64,000 nucleotides of DNA, from positions 4,295,001-4,359,000 of the forward strand of contig JARUPY010000292.1 of the NCBI GenBank assembly GCA_029817715.1. Direction: 5' to 3'. The stretch comes from Melastoma dodecandrum. Its lineage: Eukaryota > Streptophyta > Magnoliopsida > Myrtales > Melastomataceae. Numbering within the stretch: position 1 is the stretch's first letter; every line of letters starts with the position of its first letter. This document shows, piece by piece, positions 18,952 through 26,926 of this stretch. The notes below the pieces were generated by a model that saw nothing but the letters and a program-made list of their open reading frames with translations, made no database searches and had not been told where the DNA came from. The position numbers and the translations under genes were made by a program.

Positions 18952-19846
18952 CGATGAAGGTCTCCATCTGCTTGCGCTGGGCCGGATCCGGGAGCTTGCC
19001 GCGGGCGGCGCCGAGGTTGTCCTCGACATAGGCGGCCTTCGCCATGCCGGGGATCGGGCAGGTCACGGCCGGATTGCCGAGCACGTATTTCAGGAAAACC
19101 TGCGGCCAGCTGGTGCAGCCGAGGTCCTTGGCGACGGCTGGAAGCTCCTTGCCCTGCACCGCCTTGAACAGGCGGTCGCGGCCGAAGGGGACGTTGGTCA
19201 TCACCGCCATGCCCCGATCGGCCGCCAGCGGAATCACGCGTTCGGCCGCGGCGCGGTTGTCGATCGCGTAGTTCACCTGGATGAAGTCGAGGGTCTCGCG
19301 CTTCATCACGGCTTCGAGGGCATCGAGCTGGGTGTCGCGCCAGACCGTCACGCCGACGTAGCGGATCCGCTTGGACGCCTTCAGGTCGCGCAGGACCGCC
19401 AGATTGTCGTTCACGTCGATCAGGTTGTGGACGGCGACGAGGTCGAGCGTATCGACCTTCATCCGTTTCAGGGACCGCTCGAATTCCGCCCGGGTCTCGT
19501 CGCGGCCGGTCGTATCGACCTTGCTGGCGAGGAACACCTTGGGGCGCAGGCCGGTCTCGGCCAGGATCGCGCCGAGCACGTCCTCGGCGGTGCCGTAGCT
19601 CGGGGCGGTGTCCAGCACCGTGCCGCCGAGGGACACGAAGGTCTGAACGGCCTCCTTCAACGGCGCGATCCGGTCCGGCGTCGGCTCGACTTCGTAACGG
19701 CGCGAGGTGCCGATCCCGATCGCCGGCAGCATCTCGCCGCTGGACGGGATGGGTCGCCGGACAAGCGGTTCCGCGGCCCGCGCGAAGCGGCCTGCGACGG
19801 GCAGCAGGGCCGTGGCGGCGATGATGGCGCGACGGGACAGGGGCAT
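18941..19846 (-). CDS. Tat-exported aldo/keto reductase
   Basis: A 301-residue aldo/keto reductase with a typical twin-arginine signal (LSRRAIIAATALLPVAG, cleavage near ARA-AEP). The TIM-barrel enzyme retains the catalytic set: Asp and Tyr in LDTAPSYG, Lys in LASKVD, His in LVAVHNL. Length minus signal (about 275) is normal for the family. It would reduce aldehydes or ketones with NADPH in the periplasm if exported folded with its cofactor. It overlaps the downstream exported NADP-oxidoreductase by 11 nt. It differs from the cytosolic AKR gene at 48.3 kb. Confidence 0.82.
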   Translation of the reverse strand: MPLSRRAIIAATALLPVAGRFARAAEPLVRRPIPSSGEMLPAIGIGTSRRYEVEPTPDRIAPLKEAVQTFVSLGGTVLDTAPSYGTAEDVLGAILAETGLRPKVFLASKVDTTGRDETRAEFERSLKRMKVDTLDLVAVHNLIDVNDNLAVLRDLKASKRIRYVGVTVWRDTQLDALEAVMKRETLDFIQVNYAIDNRAAAERVIPLAADRGMAVMTNVPFGRDRLFKAVQGKELPAVAKDLGCTSWPQVFLKYVLGNPAVTCPIPGMAKAAYVEDNLGAARGKLPDPAQRKQMETFIDAV

Positions 19847-19987
19847 GGCCGGCCTCCGAGGAAGTCAGGACGACCGGGGAGATAGGGCGGCGACGGCCGA
19901 AGGCGTATTCTTTATTCTCACGCCTCCGCGAGGCCACTCTGCGGTCGGTGATCGGCGCGCAGCACCGGATGGGCCCGGCCAGACGGG

Positions 19988-20326
19988 TCAATCCTCCTCG
20001 GGCGGATCCTCGAATTCGGCGCCCTCGGTATCGGGGGCGATGCGGAACCGGTACTCGTCGATCGCCAGGAAGGCGCGGTGTGCAACCTGCGGATCGATGC
20101 CGTCGCGCACGACAAGGGTCTGAAAGTCGATGAACAGGCGGGTGATGCGCGCCTCGTCCGACAGAGCAGCCAGGGCCGACGAGCTGGCGCCCGCGCGCAT
20201 CATGTAGCGGCGGGCCAGACCCGCGGCGTCGGGCGCGGGCAGGACGATGACCTGTCCAGCCGTCTCCGGCTTCAGCTCCGCCCAACGAACGGGCGTCCAG
20301 GCGATGATGGCCTCGGTCTGCTTCAT
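19988..20326 (-). CDS. Hypothetical protein, 112 residues
   Basis: A small acidic protein with no family I recognise. The first 40 residues (MKQTEAIIAWTPVRWAELKP, then VIVLPAPDAAGLARRY) look like a beta-alpha unit. The middle (ALAALSDEARITRLFIDFQT) is helical and the C-terminus is Asp/Glu-rich (EFEDPPEED). No signal peptide or membrane segment is visible. It stands alone between the exported oxidoreductase pair and a CHRD gene, on the same strand as both. Confidence 0.6.
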   Translation of the reverse strand: MKQTEAIIAWTPVRWAELKPETAGQVIVLPAPDAAGLARRYMMRAGASSSALAALSDEARITRLFIDFQTLVVRDGIDPQVAHRAFLAIDEYRFRIAPDTEGAEFEDPPEED

Positions 20327-20388
20327 CGAAGGCTCCGGCGGGGCCTAGTTCGCCTAACCGGCGCGAGGGCGCCCGTCGAGACGCCGCC

Positions 20389-20829
20389 TCACCGGCCCGG
20401 CTCGACCTGCCCGCGAATCTCGCCCTTCGGGTTCGCCGCCGTGTGGATGTTGAAGTAGACGCGGCCGGCTTGAAGATCCGCCGCCTTGGCGTCGTCCAGG
20501 GTCGCCTCGCCGGCGAAGGGGCTGGACGGGGCGGTCACCGGAACCAGGACACCGGCATTCTCTCCGGGCTTGGCCGGCCCATGGAAATGGGCTGCCGTCA
20601 CGGGGCCGGTGAGGTCGCTGTAGCTCCCCGTCCAGCTCAGCCGCTTGCTGGCCGCATCGTAGGTCGCGGTGACTTCGCCGGTGCCCTGCGACTGCGTCGG
20701 TGGGACCTCGCTGCCGCCGTTGAGGGCCGCCCGATAGGTCTTGCCCGCCGCGAAGGTCGGTGAGCCGACGAGCGGTGACGCCGCGAAGGCGAGCAGGACG
20801 GCGAAGCGGATGCTGGCGCTGCGGGTCAT
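20389..20829 (-). CDS. CHRD-domain secreted protein
   Basis: A 146-residue secreted protein. A signal peptide (MTRSASIRFAVLLAFAASPL) precedes a single CHRD (chordin-like) domain with the hallmark opening YRAALNGGSEVPPTQSQGTG, the central AAHFHGPAKPGENAG and the end VYFNIHTAANPKGEIRGQV. Bacterial CHRD proteins are periplasmic or surface immunoglobulin-like beta domains of unclear function, often single-domain as here. Motif conservation leaves little doubt about the family. Confidence 0.88.
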   Translation of the reverse strand: MTRSASIRFAVLLAFAASPLVGSPTFAAGKTYRAALNGGSEVPPTQSQGTGEVTATYDAASKRLSWTGSYSDLTGPVTAAHFHGPAKPGENAGVLVPVTAPSSPFAGEATLDDAKAADLQAGRVYFNIHTAANPKGEIRGQVEPGR

Positions 20830-21070
20830 CGAACACTCCGAATCTCTCGGCCCGTGATCCGGACCACCGGATCAAGATAGTAGTGCAGGCCGGATCGGAC
20901 ATGGCCTGACGGCACAGCGAACGCGCAACGGCTGACACTTGCGTCGTCGTTTCACCGAGGCGAACGAGGGTTTCTGCACGCGGCCGGCAACGGACCGTTG
21001 ACACCCTACATCCCGTCTTCCTATACCCCGACCTCGCGATGCATCGCCCTCCGGGGCGAAGGCGCTGTGG

Positions 21071-21147
21071 GGCGGGGTAGCTCAGCTGGTTAGAGCAGAG
21101 GAATCATAATCCTTGTGTCGGGGGTTCAAATCCCTCCCTCGCTACCA
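21071..21147 (+). tRNA. tRNA-Met (CAT)
   Basis: A 77-nt cloverleaf with encoded CCA. The acceptor stem is GGCGGGG / CCTCGCT with a G-U first pair. The D arm is GCTC...GAGC, and the anticodon stem GAGGA/TCCTT holds CAT at 21105-21107. The T arm GGGGG-TTCAAAT-CCCTC is intact. The body matches elongator tRNA-Met rather than initiator. A CAT anticodon could also be lysidine-modified Ile, but the acceptor and anticodon stem fit Met better. Confidence 0.9.
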
Positions 21148-21391
21148 ACAAACTCGATATTTTAATTCCAGAAGTAGAAGCGGCGACCGAGCAGATCGCC
21201 CCTGGTTCGCAATCGGCGCGCCGCGGCGACGGCCCGTAGGTCCTTCTGACAGCAATCCTCGTCTGAAGTTCCGTTGCTTCGCTCGATCGCTAAGACAACG
21301 CTCGATGCCGTCATCATATTCAAAGCGCATCGCGGAGACATTGCGCTCCGCGGCGCTCGGGAAACTGTCACGTATTCCGATCCATCGGGGC

Positions 21392-21600
21392 ATGGCGCGA
21401 CTTGTCGAGTTCGTCGGCCGCGAGAGATCCCTTGTATGTCCGAGGTGCGGCTGACTTTGGCCGACCTTGCGCCAGGGCGCTTGGCCGGCCCCGGCGCGGG
21501 ACAGGGCTCCTGATCTGTGTTGTGCAGTTCGTGTGCGAGCGCCCGGCCTGTGGCCAGGATCGACAGTTTTGTCAGTCCGAGGCGAGCCCTTCGCTTTGGG
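21392..21600 (+). pseudogene. Remnant of an ISL3-like transposase N-terminus (frameshifted)
   Basis: The gap between tRNA-Met and the next gene holds no intact ORF, but three short reading-frame pieces line up with the N-terminal zinc-finger region of ISL3-family transposases. They are VEFVGRERSLVCPRCG (ends at a stop at 21454), then LTLADLAPGRLAG one frame over, then LICVVQFVCERPACGQDRQF in another frame. The order CPxCG, TLADL, hydrophobic-Arg/Phe-CxxxxC is as in the family. No DDE domain or terminal repeats were found. The rest of 21148-21730 shows nothing else I can name. Confidence 0.4.
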
Positions 21601-21730
21601 CGAAGCGGTGCTGAAGTTTCGCTTCCGTAGGGACTGACAGGAGCAGCGATGGCGACACAAGCCCTGCACCGTTCGCCGGACAGGCGACGGAGGTTGCCGC
21701 TATGCTCGGTCGATCTCGGAGGTTCAGATC

Positions 21731-22738
21731 ATGCGGCGACCGACGCCATTTCTCGTGGCAGGCCTGATGGCGTACGGTCTGACGGGGGCAACGGCCGGGC
21801 CGGCAGGCGATGGCGTCGCCGATCTCGGCAGCTACGCCGCTCGCGTCGAGGTCCATTCATTCGACAGCCTGACGCTGACCGACCAGCAGTTTCTGACTGG
21901 ATCCTCGGACGGGGCCAAGCCCGTGGCGGTCGCCGCCGTCCTGCGGATCGCCAAGGCGGGGACGGAGCGATTGCCGACCGTCATCCTGATGCACGGCTCG
22001 GGGGGCTTGGGCGGGACCATCGAGTTCTGGCAACGGGCGCTGGCTGCGCGCGGGATCTCGACCTTCGCCCTCGACGGCTTCACCGGGCGCGGCCTGACAT
22101 CGGTCAATACCGACCAGAGCCTGCTGGCGCGGACGAACCTGATCCTCGACATCTACCGCGCACTGGGCGTCCTCGCGAAACACCCCCGCGTCGATCCGGC
22201 CCGCGTCGCCGTGATGGGATTTTCGCGCGGCGGCCAGGCGGCGCTGTTCGCGAGCCTCACGCGGTTCGACACGGCCTGGAACCGATCGGGCATCACGCCG
22301 GCGATCTTTCTGCCGGTGTACCCGGACTGCTCGATCCACTTCCGGGACGACACCGCCGTCGTCGCGAGCCCGATCCGGATGTTCGGGGGCAGCGGCGATG
22401 ACTACAACCCCGCGGCGACCTGTGCAGCCTACGCTGATCGCCTGAAGGCGGCGGGAGCCGATGTCAGCCTGACGGTGTTCCCCGGGGCGCAGCATGTCTT
22501 CGACAATCCCGTAGGCCCGCCGCAGCCGACTGTGGCCAAAGGTGCGCAGAGCGTTCGAGGGTGTTCCCTCCACGAGACCGCGGACGGCGCGATCGTCGAG
22601 GGCCCAAAGGACACCCCGTTCACCTACGCCGATCCGTGCGTGCAGCGTGATCCGCACATCGGCTCCGACGAAGCCGCCCGCGCCGCGACGCTGAACAGCG
22701 TGACGGACGCCCTCGATACGGCGTTCGCGAAGCGCTGA
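21731..22738 (+). CDS. Secreted dienelactone-hydrolase-like alpha/beta hydrolase
   Basis: A 335-residue alpha/beta hydrolase with an N-terminal signal peptide (MRRPTPFLVAGLMAYGLTGATA). The dienelactone-hydrolase pattern is present: VILMHGSGG (oxyanion loop), a nucleophile elbow GFSRGGQ with Ser, acid FGGSGDDYNP, and His in PGAQHVF. DLH family members normally use Cys; here the nucleophile is Ser. A C-terminal segment with several Cys (GCSLHE, YADPCVQRD) may carry disulfides, consistent with export. GGAGG lies 8 nt before the ATG. No pathway neighbours are present, so the substrate is unknown. Confidence 0.8.
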   Translation: MRRPTPFLVAGLMAYGLTGATAGPAGDGVADLGSYAARVEVHSFDSLTLTDQQFLTGSSDGAKPVAVAAVLRIAKAGTERLPTVILMHGSGGLGGTIEFWQRALAARGISTFALDGFTGRGLTSVNTDQSLLARTNLILDIYRALGVLAKHPRVDPARVAVMGFSRGGQAALFASLTRFDTAWNRSGITPAIFLPVYPDCSIHFRDDTAVVASPIRMFGGSGDDYNPAATCAAYADRLKAAGADVSLTVFPGAQHVFDNPVGPPQPTVAKGAQSVRGCSLHETADGAIVEGPKDTPFTYADPCVQRDPHIGSDEAARAATLNSVTDALDTAFAKR

Positions 22739-23113
22739 GACCTTGGCGTCCATCTGCCCATCGCATTGCCGGTTCCGTCTGGGCACGGCGCGCTCGCGCG
22801 ACGTGCCCTTCAGTGTTGACCGGTACGCGCCCCAACTGGAGCCGAAGGATCGCGCGCCGAACCGGCGGACGCGCTGATAGAGCCGCGCAGGCAGTAGAGG
22901 GAGCACAGGTACCCGCTCCCGCGGTCTCTCCGATGGACAATCGTCGATCGCATCGGCTCGGCGACGGAGTGGCAGCGCGGGGGAAAGCGGCCTGCCTGCC
23001 TCCACGCGAAGGCAGGCCAAACGACACTGCCGTCGTGCTTGCAGGCGACCGAGCCGCTCCCGCACGGGGTGACGGCTTGCGCGGAGGCGCCGTGGTAAGG
23101 CTGGCGCGGTACG
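22739..23113. other. Gene-free interval between two convergent genes
   Basis: 375 bp between the dienelactone-hydrolase-like gene and the SMP-30 gene, which converge here. I see no open frame with a ribosome site and recognisable composition, no clear terminator hairpin and no tandem repeat. Confidence 0.4.
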
Positions 23114-24136
23114 CTACGGCACCATCGCGCCCTGCGTCTCGACATAAACCGCGTAGATCGAGGTACTCGCCGCCATGAATAGCCGGTTCCTCTTCGGTCC
23201 ACCGAAGCAGAGATTGGCGCAGGTTTCGGGCAGGTGGATTTTGCCGATCAGGTCGCCCGACGGCGCGTAACAGCGAACTCCGTCTTCCTTTGGATCGGCC
23301 CAGCCCATGGAGCACCAGACATTGCCATCGACGTCGGTGCGCACTCCGTCGGTGAAGCCCGGCGCGAAGCCTTCCGCGAAGACGCGGTCGCCGGTGAGCT
23401 GGTCGCCCTCGACCGTGAAGGCGCGGATATTGGCCCGCCCGCCATGGGTGATGCCGGTGTCGACGACGTAGAGGATCGACTCGTCCGGCGAGAACGCGAT
23501 GCCGTTCGGCCGGTCGAGACCTTCCGTCGCGACCTTGGCCTGCCCGGTCGCGGGATTGAGCCGATAGACCCGGGTCGGCAGTGCCGCCTTGTCCTTGTGA
23601 CCTTCGTAGTTCCCGTCGATGCCGTAGCCCGGATCGGTGAACCAGATCGCGTTGTCGGAGGCCACCACCACGTCGTTGGGGGCGTTGAGCGGCTTGCCGT
23701 CGAATGCGTCGATCAAGACCGTGATCGTCCCGTCGTGCTCGGTCCGCGTGACCCGGTGGGTCAGGTGCTCGCAGGTGATGAGCCGGCCCTGCCGGTCGCG
23801 CGTGTTGCCGTTCGCATAATTCGCGTTCGCCCGATAGACGCTGACGTGGCCGTTCTCAAGCCAGCGCATGATTCGGTTGTTCGGGATGTCGCTCCACAGC
23901 AGGTACCCGCCGTCGCGGAAGTAGACCGGCCCTTCCGCCCACCGGTAGCCGGTGGCAATGCGTTCGATGGCCGCGTTGCCGACCTTGTAGCGGAAGCGCT
24001 TGTCGAGCGCCTCGACCCGCGGATCGGGATAGCGGGTACCCTGAAGGTCGCCGAGGGGCAGCCGGTCGGCCCGCGCCGCGACCGTGGTCGCCGTCAGAGC
24101 GGCGGCGCCCGTGAGGACGTCACGTCGGTTCATCAC
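23114..24136 (-). CDS. Tat-exported SMP-30/gluconolactonase-family protein
   Basis: A 340-residue six-bladed beta-propeller of the SMP-30/gluconolactonase/LRE family, hydrolysing sugar lactones with a divalent metal. The N-terminus carries a twin-arginine signal (NRRDVLTGAAALTATTVAARA). The metal residues are recognisable: Glu in RWAEGPVYF, Asn in LNAPNDVVVA, and Asp in FTDGVRTDVDGNVW. The YVVDTG and ICF-like C-terminal strands match gluconolactonase. A periplasmic location would fit membrane dehydrogenases that release lactones outside the cytoplasm, but none is encoded nearby. Confidence 0.88.
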   Translation of the reverse strand: MMNRRDVLTGAAALTATTVAARADRLPLGDLQGTRYPDPRVEALDKRFRYKVGNAAIERIATGYRWAEGPVYFRDGGYLLWSDIPNNRIMRWLENGHVSVYRANANYANGNTRDRQGRLITCEHLTHRVTRTEHDGTITVLIDAFDGKPLNAPNDVVVASDNAIWFTDPGYGIDGNYEGHKDKAALPTRVYRLNPATGQAKVATEGLDRPNGIAFSPDESILYVVDTGITHGGRANIRAFTVEGDQLTGDRVFAEGFAPGFTDGVRTDVDGNVWCSMGWADPKEDGVRCYAPSGDLIGKIHLPETCANLCFGGPKRNRLFMAASTSIYAVYVETQGAMVP

Positions 24137-24435
24137 TCGTCTCCTCCCGTCCGGTCTTCGCGCCGGACGGGAAGATTGTAGGGACGCTGCGCACGCTGTC
24201 GCGTCATTTTCTGCGCGCTGGTGAGAACCCAGGATGCCAACGCCGAGCTGCTGCCAAATGAGCGCGGCGCCGCGCGGGTTCGAAAGTCAGGACGTAAAAG
24301 CCGTCCAAGCCTCGCATCCTGGCCGCGGCGAGCAGGGTGCGCAGGGTGGTGAAATCCGATGCCGCGCGACTGGCCTGCCCGCTGAAAAGCGGCTCTCCCT
24401 AAGGTATGGCTTTGTGCCGTGTGGAGGATGTCACC

Positions 24436-24682
24436 ATGGGACGGAAGCAGCATACGGCTGGAGAGATCGTTGCCAAGCTGCGGCAGGTGGATGTCCTGGT
24501 CTCGCAAGACCGTAGGTTCGCCGAAGCAATCCGGTCGATCGAGGTGACGGAGGTCGCGTACGAACGCTGGCGTTCTGAGTAGGGTGGCTTGAAGGGTTAT
24601 CAGGTCCAGCGGGTCAAGTCTTCGGAGACGGAGAATCAGCGTCTTCGTCGGGCGATCTCGGATCTGAAAGCGAGTTCCGCTG
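24436..24682 (+). pseudogene. Truncated IS3-family orfA with in-frame stop
   Basis: The reading frame from ATG 24436 (MGRKQHTAGEIVAKLRQVDV...) is the helix-turn-helix OrfA of IS3-family elements. It has the typical WRSE-(Y)GGLK segment and then QVQRVKSSETENQRLRRAISDL, the leucine-zipper part. A TAG at 24580-24582 (codon 49) replaces the tyrosine expected between WRSE and GGLK. The frame then continues to about 24682, after which similarity ends; there is no orfB. The remainder of 24137-24902 contains no gene that I can support. Confidence 0.75.
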
Positions 24683-24902
24683 ATCCGTTTGCGGAAAGAC
24701 ACCGACATCCTCTTCGGTCAGTTATCGCAGTCGATGTGCGTGAGGATGCTGTGCAGGCACATGGTGTCGGCCGACGCCTCGATCATGCCGACGCCGGCGA
24801 TGCGGCCGGCCAAGCTGGATCGAAAACCAAGCGGCAAGCGTTCATCGCGCGTTCGATCGCAGTTTTCTCGACGATCCCTGGAGCCGGGCCGCTTCTTCTC
24901 CG

Positions 24903-25871
24903 ATGCTCACCCGCCGCGCGCTGCTCTCCCTGCCGGCCCTGGCCGGGACTTTGATCACGACGGCGGGAATCCTGAGTGCGGGTTACGCGACCGCGCTCGG
25001 ACCCCACCGCGTGCAGGTGACATCGTATCGCCTGTCGCTCCACGATTGGCCCCGGGGTTTGACCCTTCGCATCGCGGTCCTGAGCGACATCCATGCACAT
25101 CCACGTTGCATGGGAGAATCCGAGATCGCCGCCGTGGTGACACGGACGAACGCCCTCGCGCCCGATGTCACGGTGCTCCTGGGAGACTACGGATCGCAAA
25201 GTCCGGGACCCGTGCCGCTCGCGACGGTCGCCCGGATTCTGAGCGGGTTGAAAGCCGCGAACGGGGTTTTCGCTGTCCAGGGCAACCATGACTGGGGTGA
25301 TGACCGCGAAGCGCGGCGCCGCGGCCGCGGGCCCACTGAAGCCGAGCGCGCGCTCAGGAGTGCAGGCCTCGCCTTCGTCGAGAATGCGGCGCTTCGCCTC
25401 GATCTGCCGGCCCCCGTATGGCTGGCCGGACTCGAGAGCGAGGACACGCCGGGTGTGCCGTCCGGCCGGGAGCACTTCGACCGCTACCGCCTGTCCGTTC
25501 TGGAACGGACGCTCCGGCGTGTGCCGCCGGGCGAACCCGTCATCCTGCTGGCGCACGAGCCCGACATCTTTGCCCTGGATCTCGATCCGCGGATCGTCCT
25601 GACGCTGGCGGGCCATACCCATGGCGGCCAGATCCGCCTGCTGGGCTGGTCGCCGTGGATCCCGTCGCGCTACGGGCTCCGATACGCCTACGGCCACGTT
25701 GTCGAAGGCGGACGTGATCTGATCGTATCGGGCGGTCTCGGTTCGCATTTCCTCGCGGGCCGTCCGATCCGGCTCGGTGTCCGCCCGGAAATCGTTGTCG
25801 TCGACATCGAAGCAGCCGACGGCGCCATGGCTGAGGATCCGGAACGCACCGCGTCCGGCGCCGCGGCGTGA
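24903..25871 (+). CDS. Exported calcineurin-like metallophosphoesterase (YkuE/YaeI-like)
   Basis: A 322-residue metallophosphoesterase with an N-terminal Tat-like signal or anchor (MLTRRALLSLPALAG). All metal-binding motifs are present: VLSDIHAH, LLGDYG, QGNHDW, LLAHEPD and LAGHTHGGQ, in the usual spacing. Relatives such as YkuE and YaeI are membrane-associated; YaeI cleaves UDP-2,3-diacylglucosamine in Chlamydia and close homologues are uncharacterised phosphohydrolases. The DYG variant in the second motif (usually DF/DL) is conservative. It follows an IS3 remnant with about 220 bp between, and its ribosome site is weak. Confidence 0.85.
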   Translation: MLTRRALLSLPALAGTLITTAGILSAGYATALGPHRVQVTSYRLSLHDWPRGLTLRIAVLSDIHAHPRCMGESEIAAVVTRTNALAPDVTVLLGDYGSQSPGPVPLATVARILSGLKAANGVFAVQGNHDWGDDREARRRGRGPTEAERALRSAGLAFVENAALRLDLPAPVWLAGLESEDTPGVPSGREHFDRYRLSVLERTLRRVPPGEPVILLAHEPDIFALDLDPRIVLTLAGHTHGGQIRLLGWSPWIPSRYGLRYAYGHVVEGGRDLIVSGGLGSHFLAGRPIRLGVRPEIVVVDIEAADGAMAEDPERTASGAAA

Positions 25872-26121
25872 GGACCTCGCCACCGGACAGTCGCGAGCCC
25901 CGACGCGCTGCTACTCTTTAGACTGTCCGATCAGCCGCCATGCGTATTCACGCGCCGCTCGGACAGGGACCGCCATTGCCGCGACCGGGCCCATCGCAGG
26001 CCTGCCGGTCGATCCCTCTCAGCCCGCGCATCTGCGCCGGCACGACTTCGATCGTCGGCCGACCCTGCAATCGGCAAAGACGTGATCGCGGCCTCCGAGG
26101 CGTTGCGCCTGACTGTCGGCT

Positions 26122-26388
26122 TCACACGGCCTGCGCGTCGCGAAGCACGGCCCGGACCTGACCGGCCGCCACGGCCAGCGCACTCTCCTCGACACGGCCA
26201 TTCGCATCGTCCGTCGCGAGCGAGCCCAGCCTATAGGCAATCCGATGTTCCACCGCCTGCAGCAACGCGCGGGCCGGTTCGGCTTCGATCCGCAGCAGCG
26301 TCTGCGCAAGATCAAGATACGCGCTCCGCAGGAGGCTGAACGCGAAGCGTGTCGCGGCTTCATCCGCGATCGGTGTCATATTGGTCAT
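26122..26388 (-). CDS. Hypothetical small helical protein, 88 residues
   Basis: A short cytosolic protein with no family recognised. It is almost entirely helical by composition (FAFSLLRSAYLDLAQTLLRIEAEPARALL), with no Cys, signal or membrane segment. I start it at the ATG at 26388, preceded by AGGAG with 6-nt spacing, rather than at an earlier in-frame ATG without a site. It is divergent from the CoA-transferase gene and separated from it by 538 bp. Real gene likely, function unknown. Confidence 0.55.
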   Translation of the reverse strand: MTNMTPIADEAATRFAFSLLRSAYLDLAQTLLRIEAEPARALLQAVEHRIAYRLGSLATDDANGRVEESALAVAAGQVRAVLRDAQAV

Positions 26389-26409
26389 CGCGTGCTCCTG
26401 ATCGAACAC

Positions 26410-26754
26410 GCTCCCCAGGCCGGCGGGCTTATATCCGCTTCCGTGAAAATTGTAAAACCTTTATTTTCCAGAGTCACGGGCCGTGTTTTAAACCAAGAAA
26501 TCCGCCCTCCTTTAACATATGGCAAAGACCCGTCGACCGCTCGACTTCGCAACAGCTGCGGCGTGCATCGTAGGCCGAAACCGGGTCGCGAGGCTGCGCG
26601 TGCGGCGTCCGCGTGTGCGCCGGCCGGCCTGAAGCCCGGTCGTGTCGGCGTCACGCCGACCAGCCACCGGGGCGCAATTTTTCTGACCCTGTGCCGAAGA
26701 GTTTTTCAGGAGCAGTGAAGTCCACACTTGGAGTAGTATGGGACGACAGGCATG
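26410..26754. other. Gene-free leader region with an AT-rich patch
   Basis: No gene was seen between the small hypothetical gene and the CoA-transferase. 26440-26530 is clearly AT-richer than its surroundings (runs such as TTTATTTTCC and CCTTTAACATATGG) and may hold promoters for the divergent genes. I cannot assign a -35/-10 pair with confidence. Confidence 0.35.
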
Positions 26755-26802
26755 TGCATTCGTGCAATGCCGCAATATTTGTGCGGTGCAATAAGGATTG
26801 CA
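26755..26802. promoter_or_regulatory. Cluster of TGCAAT inverted repeats upstream of the CoA-transferase gene
   Basis: Four copies of a TGCAAT-type hexamer lie in 48 bp. TGCAAT-AAGG-ATTGCA (26787-26802) is a perfect 6+6 palindrome with a 4-bp spacer. GCATT-CGTGC-AATGC (26756-26770) is a second, shorter one. Position (about 125 bp before the start codon) and symmetry suggest a dimeric regulator site. TGCAA-rich sites are known for alphaproteobacterial short-chain-acyl-CoA regulators of the RamB/PccR type; identity here is inference. Confidence 0.4.
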
Positions 26803-26926
26803 TTCGAATTTACGCTGATCCCATGGCCGGCTCAACGGGACGGTATGCGGGCGGCGAGCGACATTGGCGATGGCGACGGGCATGCGGCCGGTCGTCGGTC
26901 CGGACCCGAAGAGGATCACGGGCTCC

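Noticed and set aside
21071..21730. tRNA-Met as integration site of a genomic island
   Set aside because: I looked for a second copy of the tRNA 3' end downstream and for an integrase gene; neither is present in the window.
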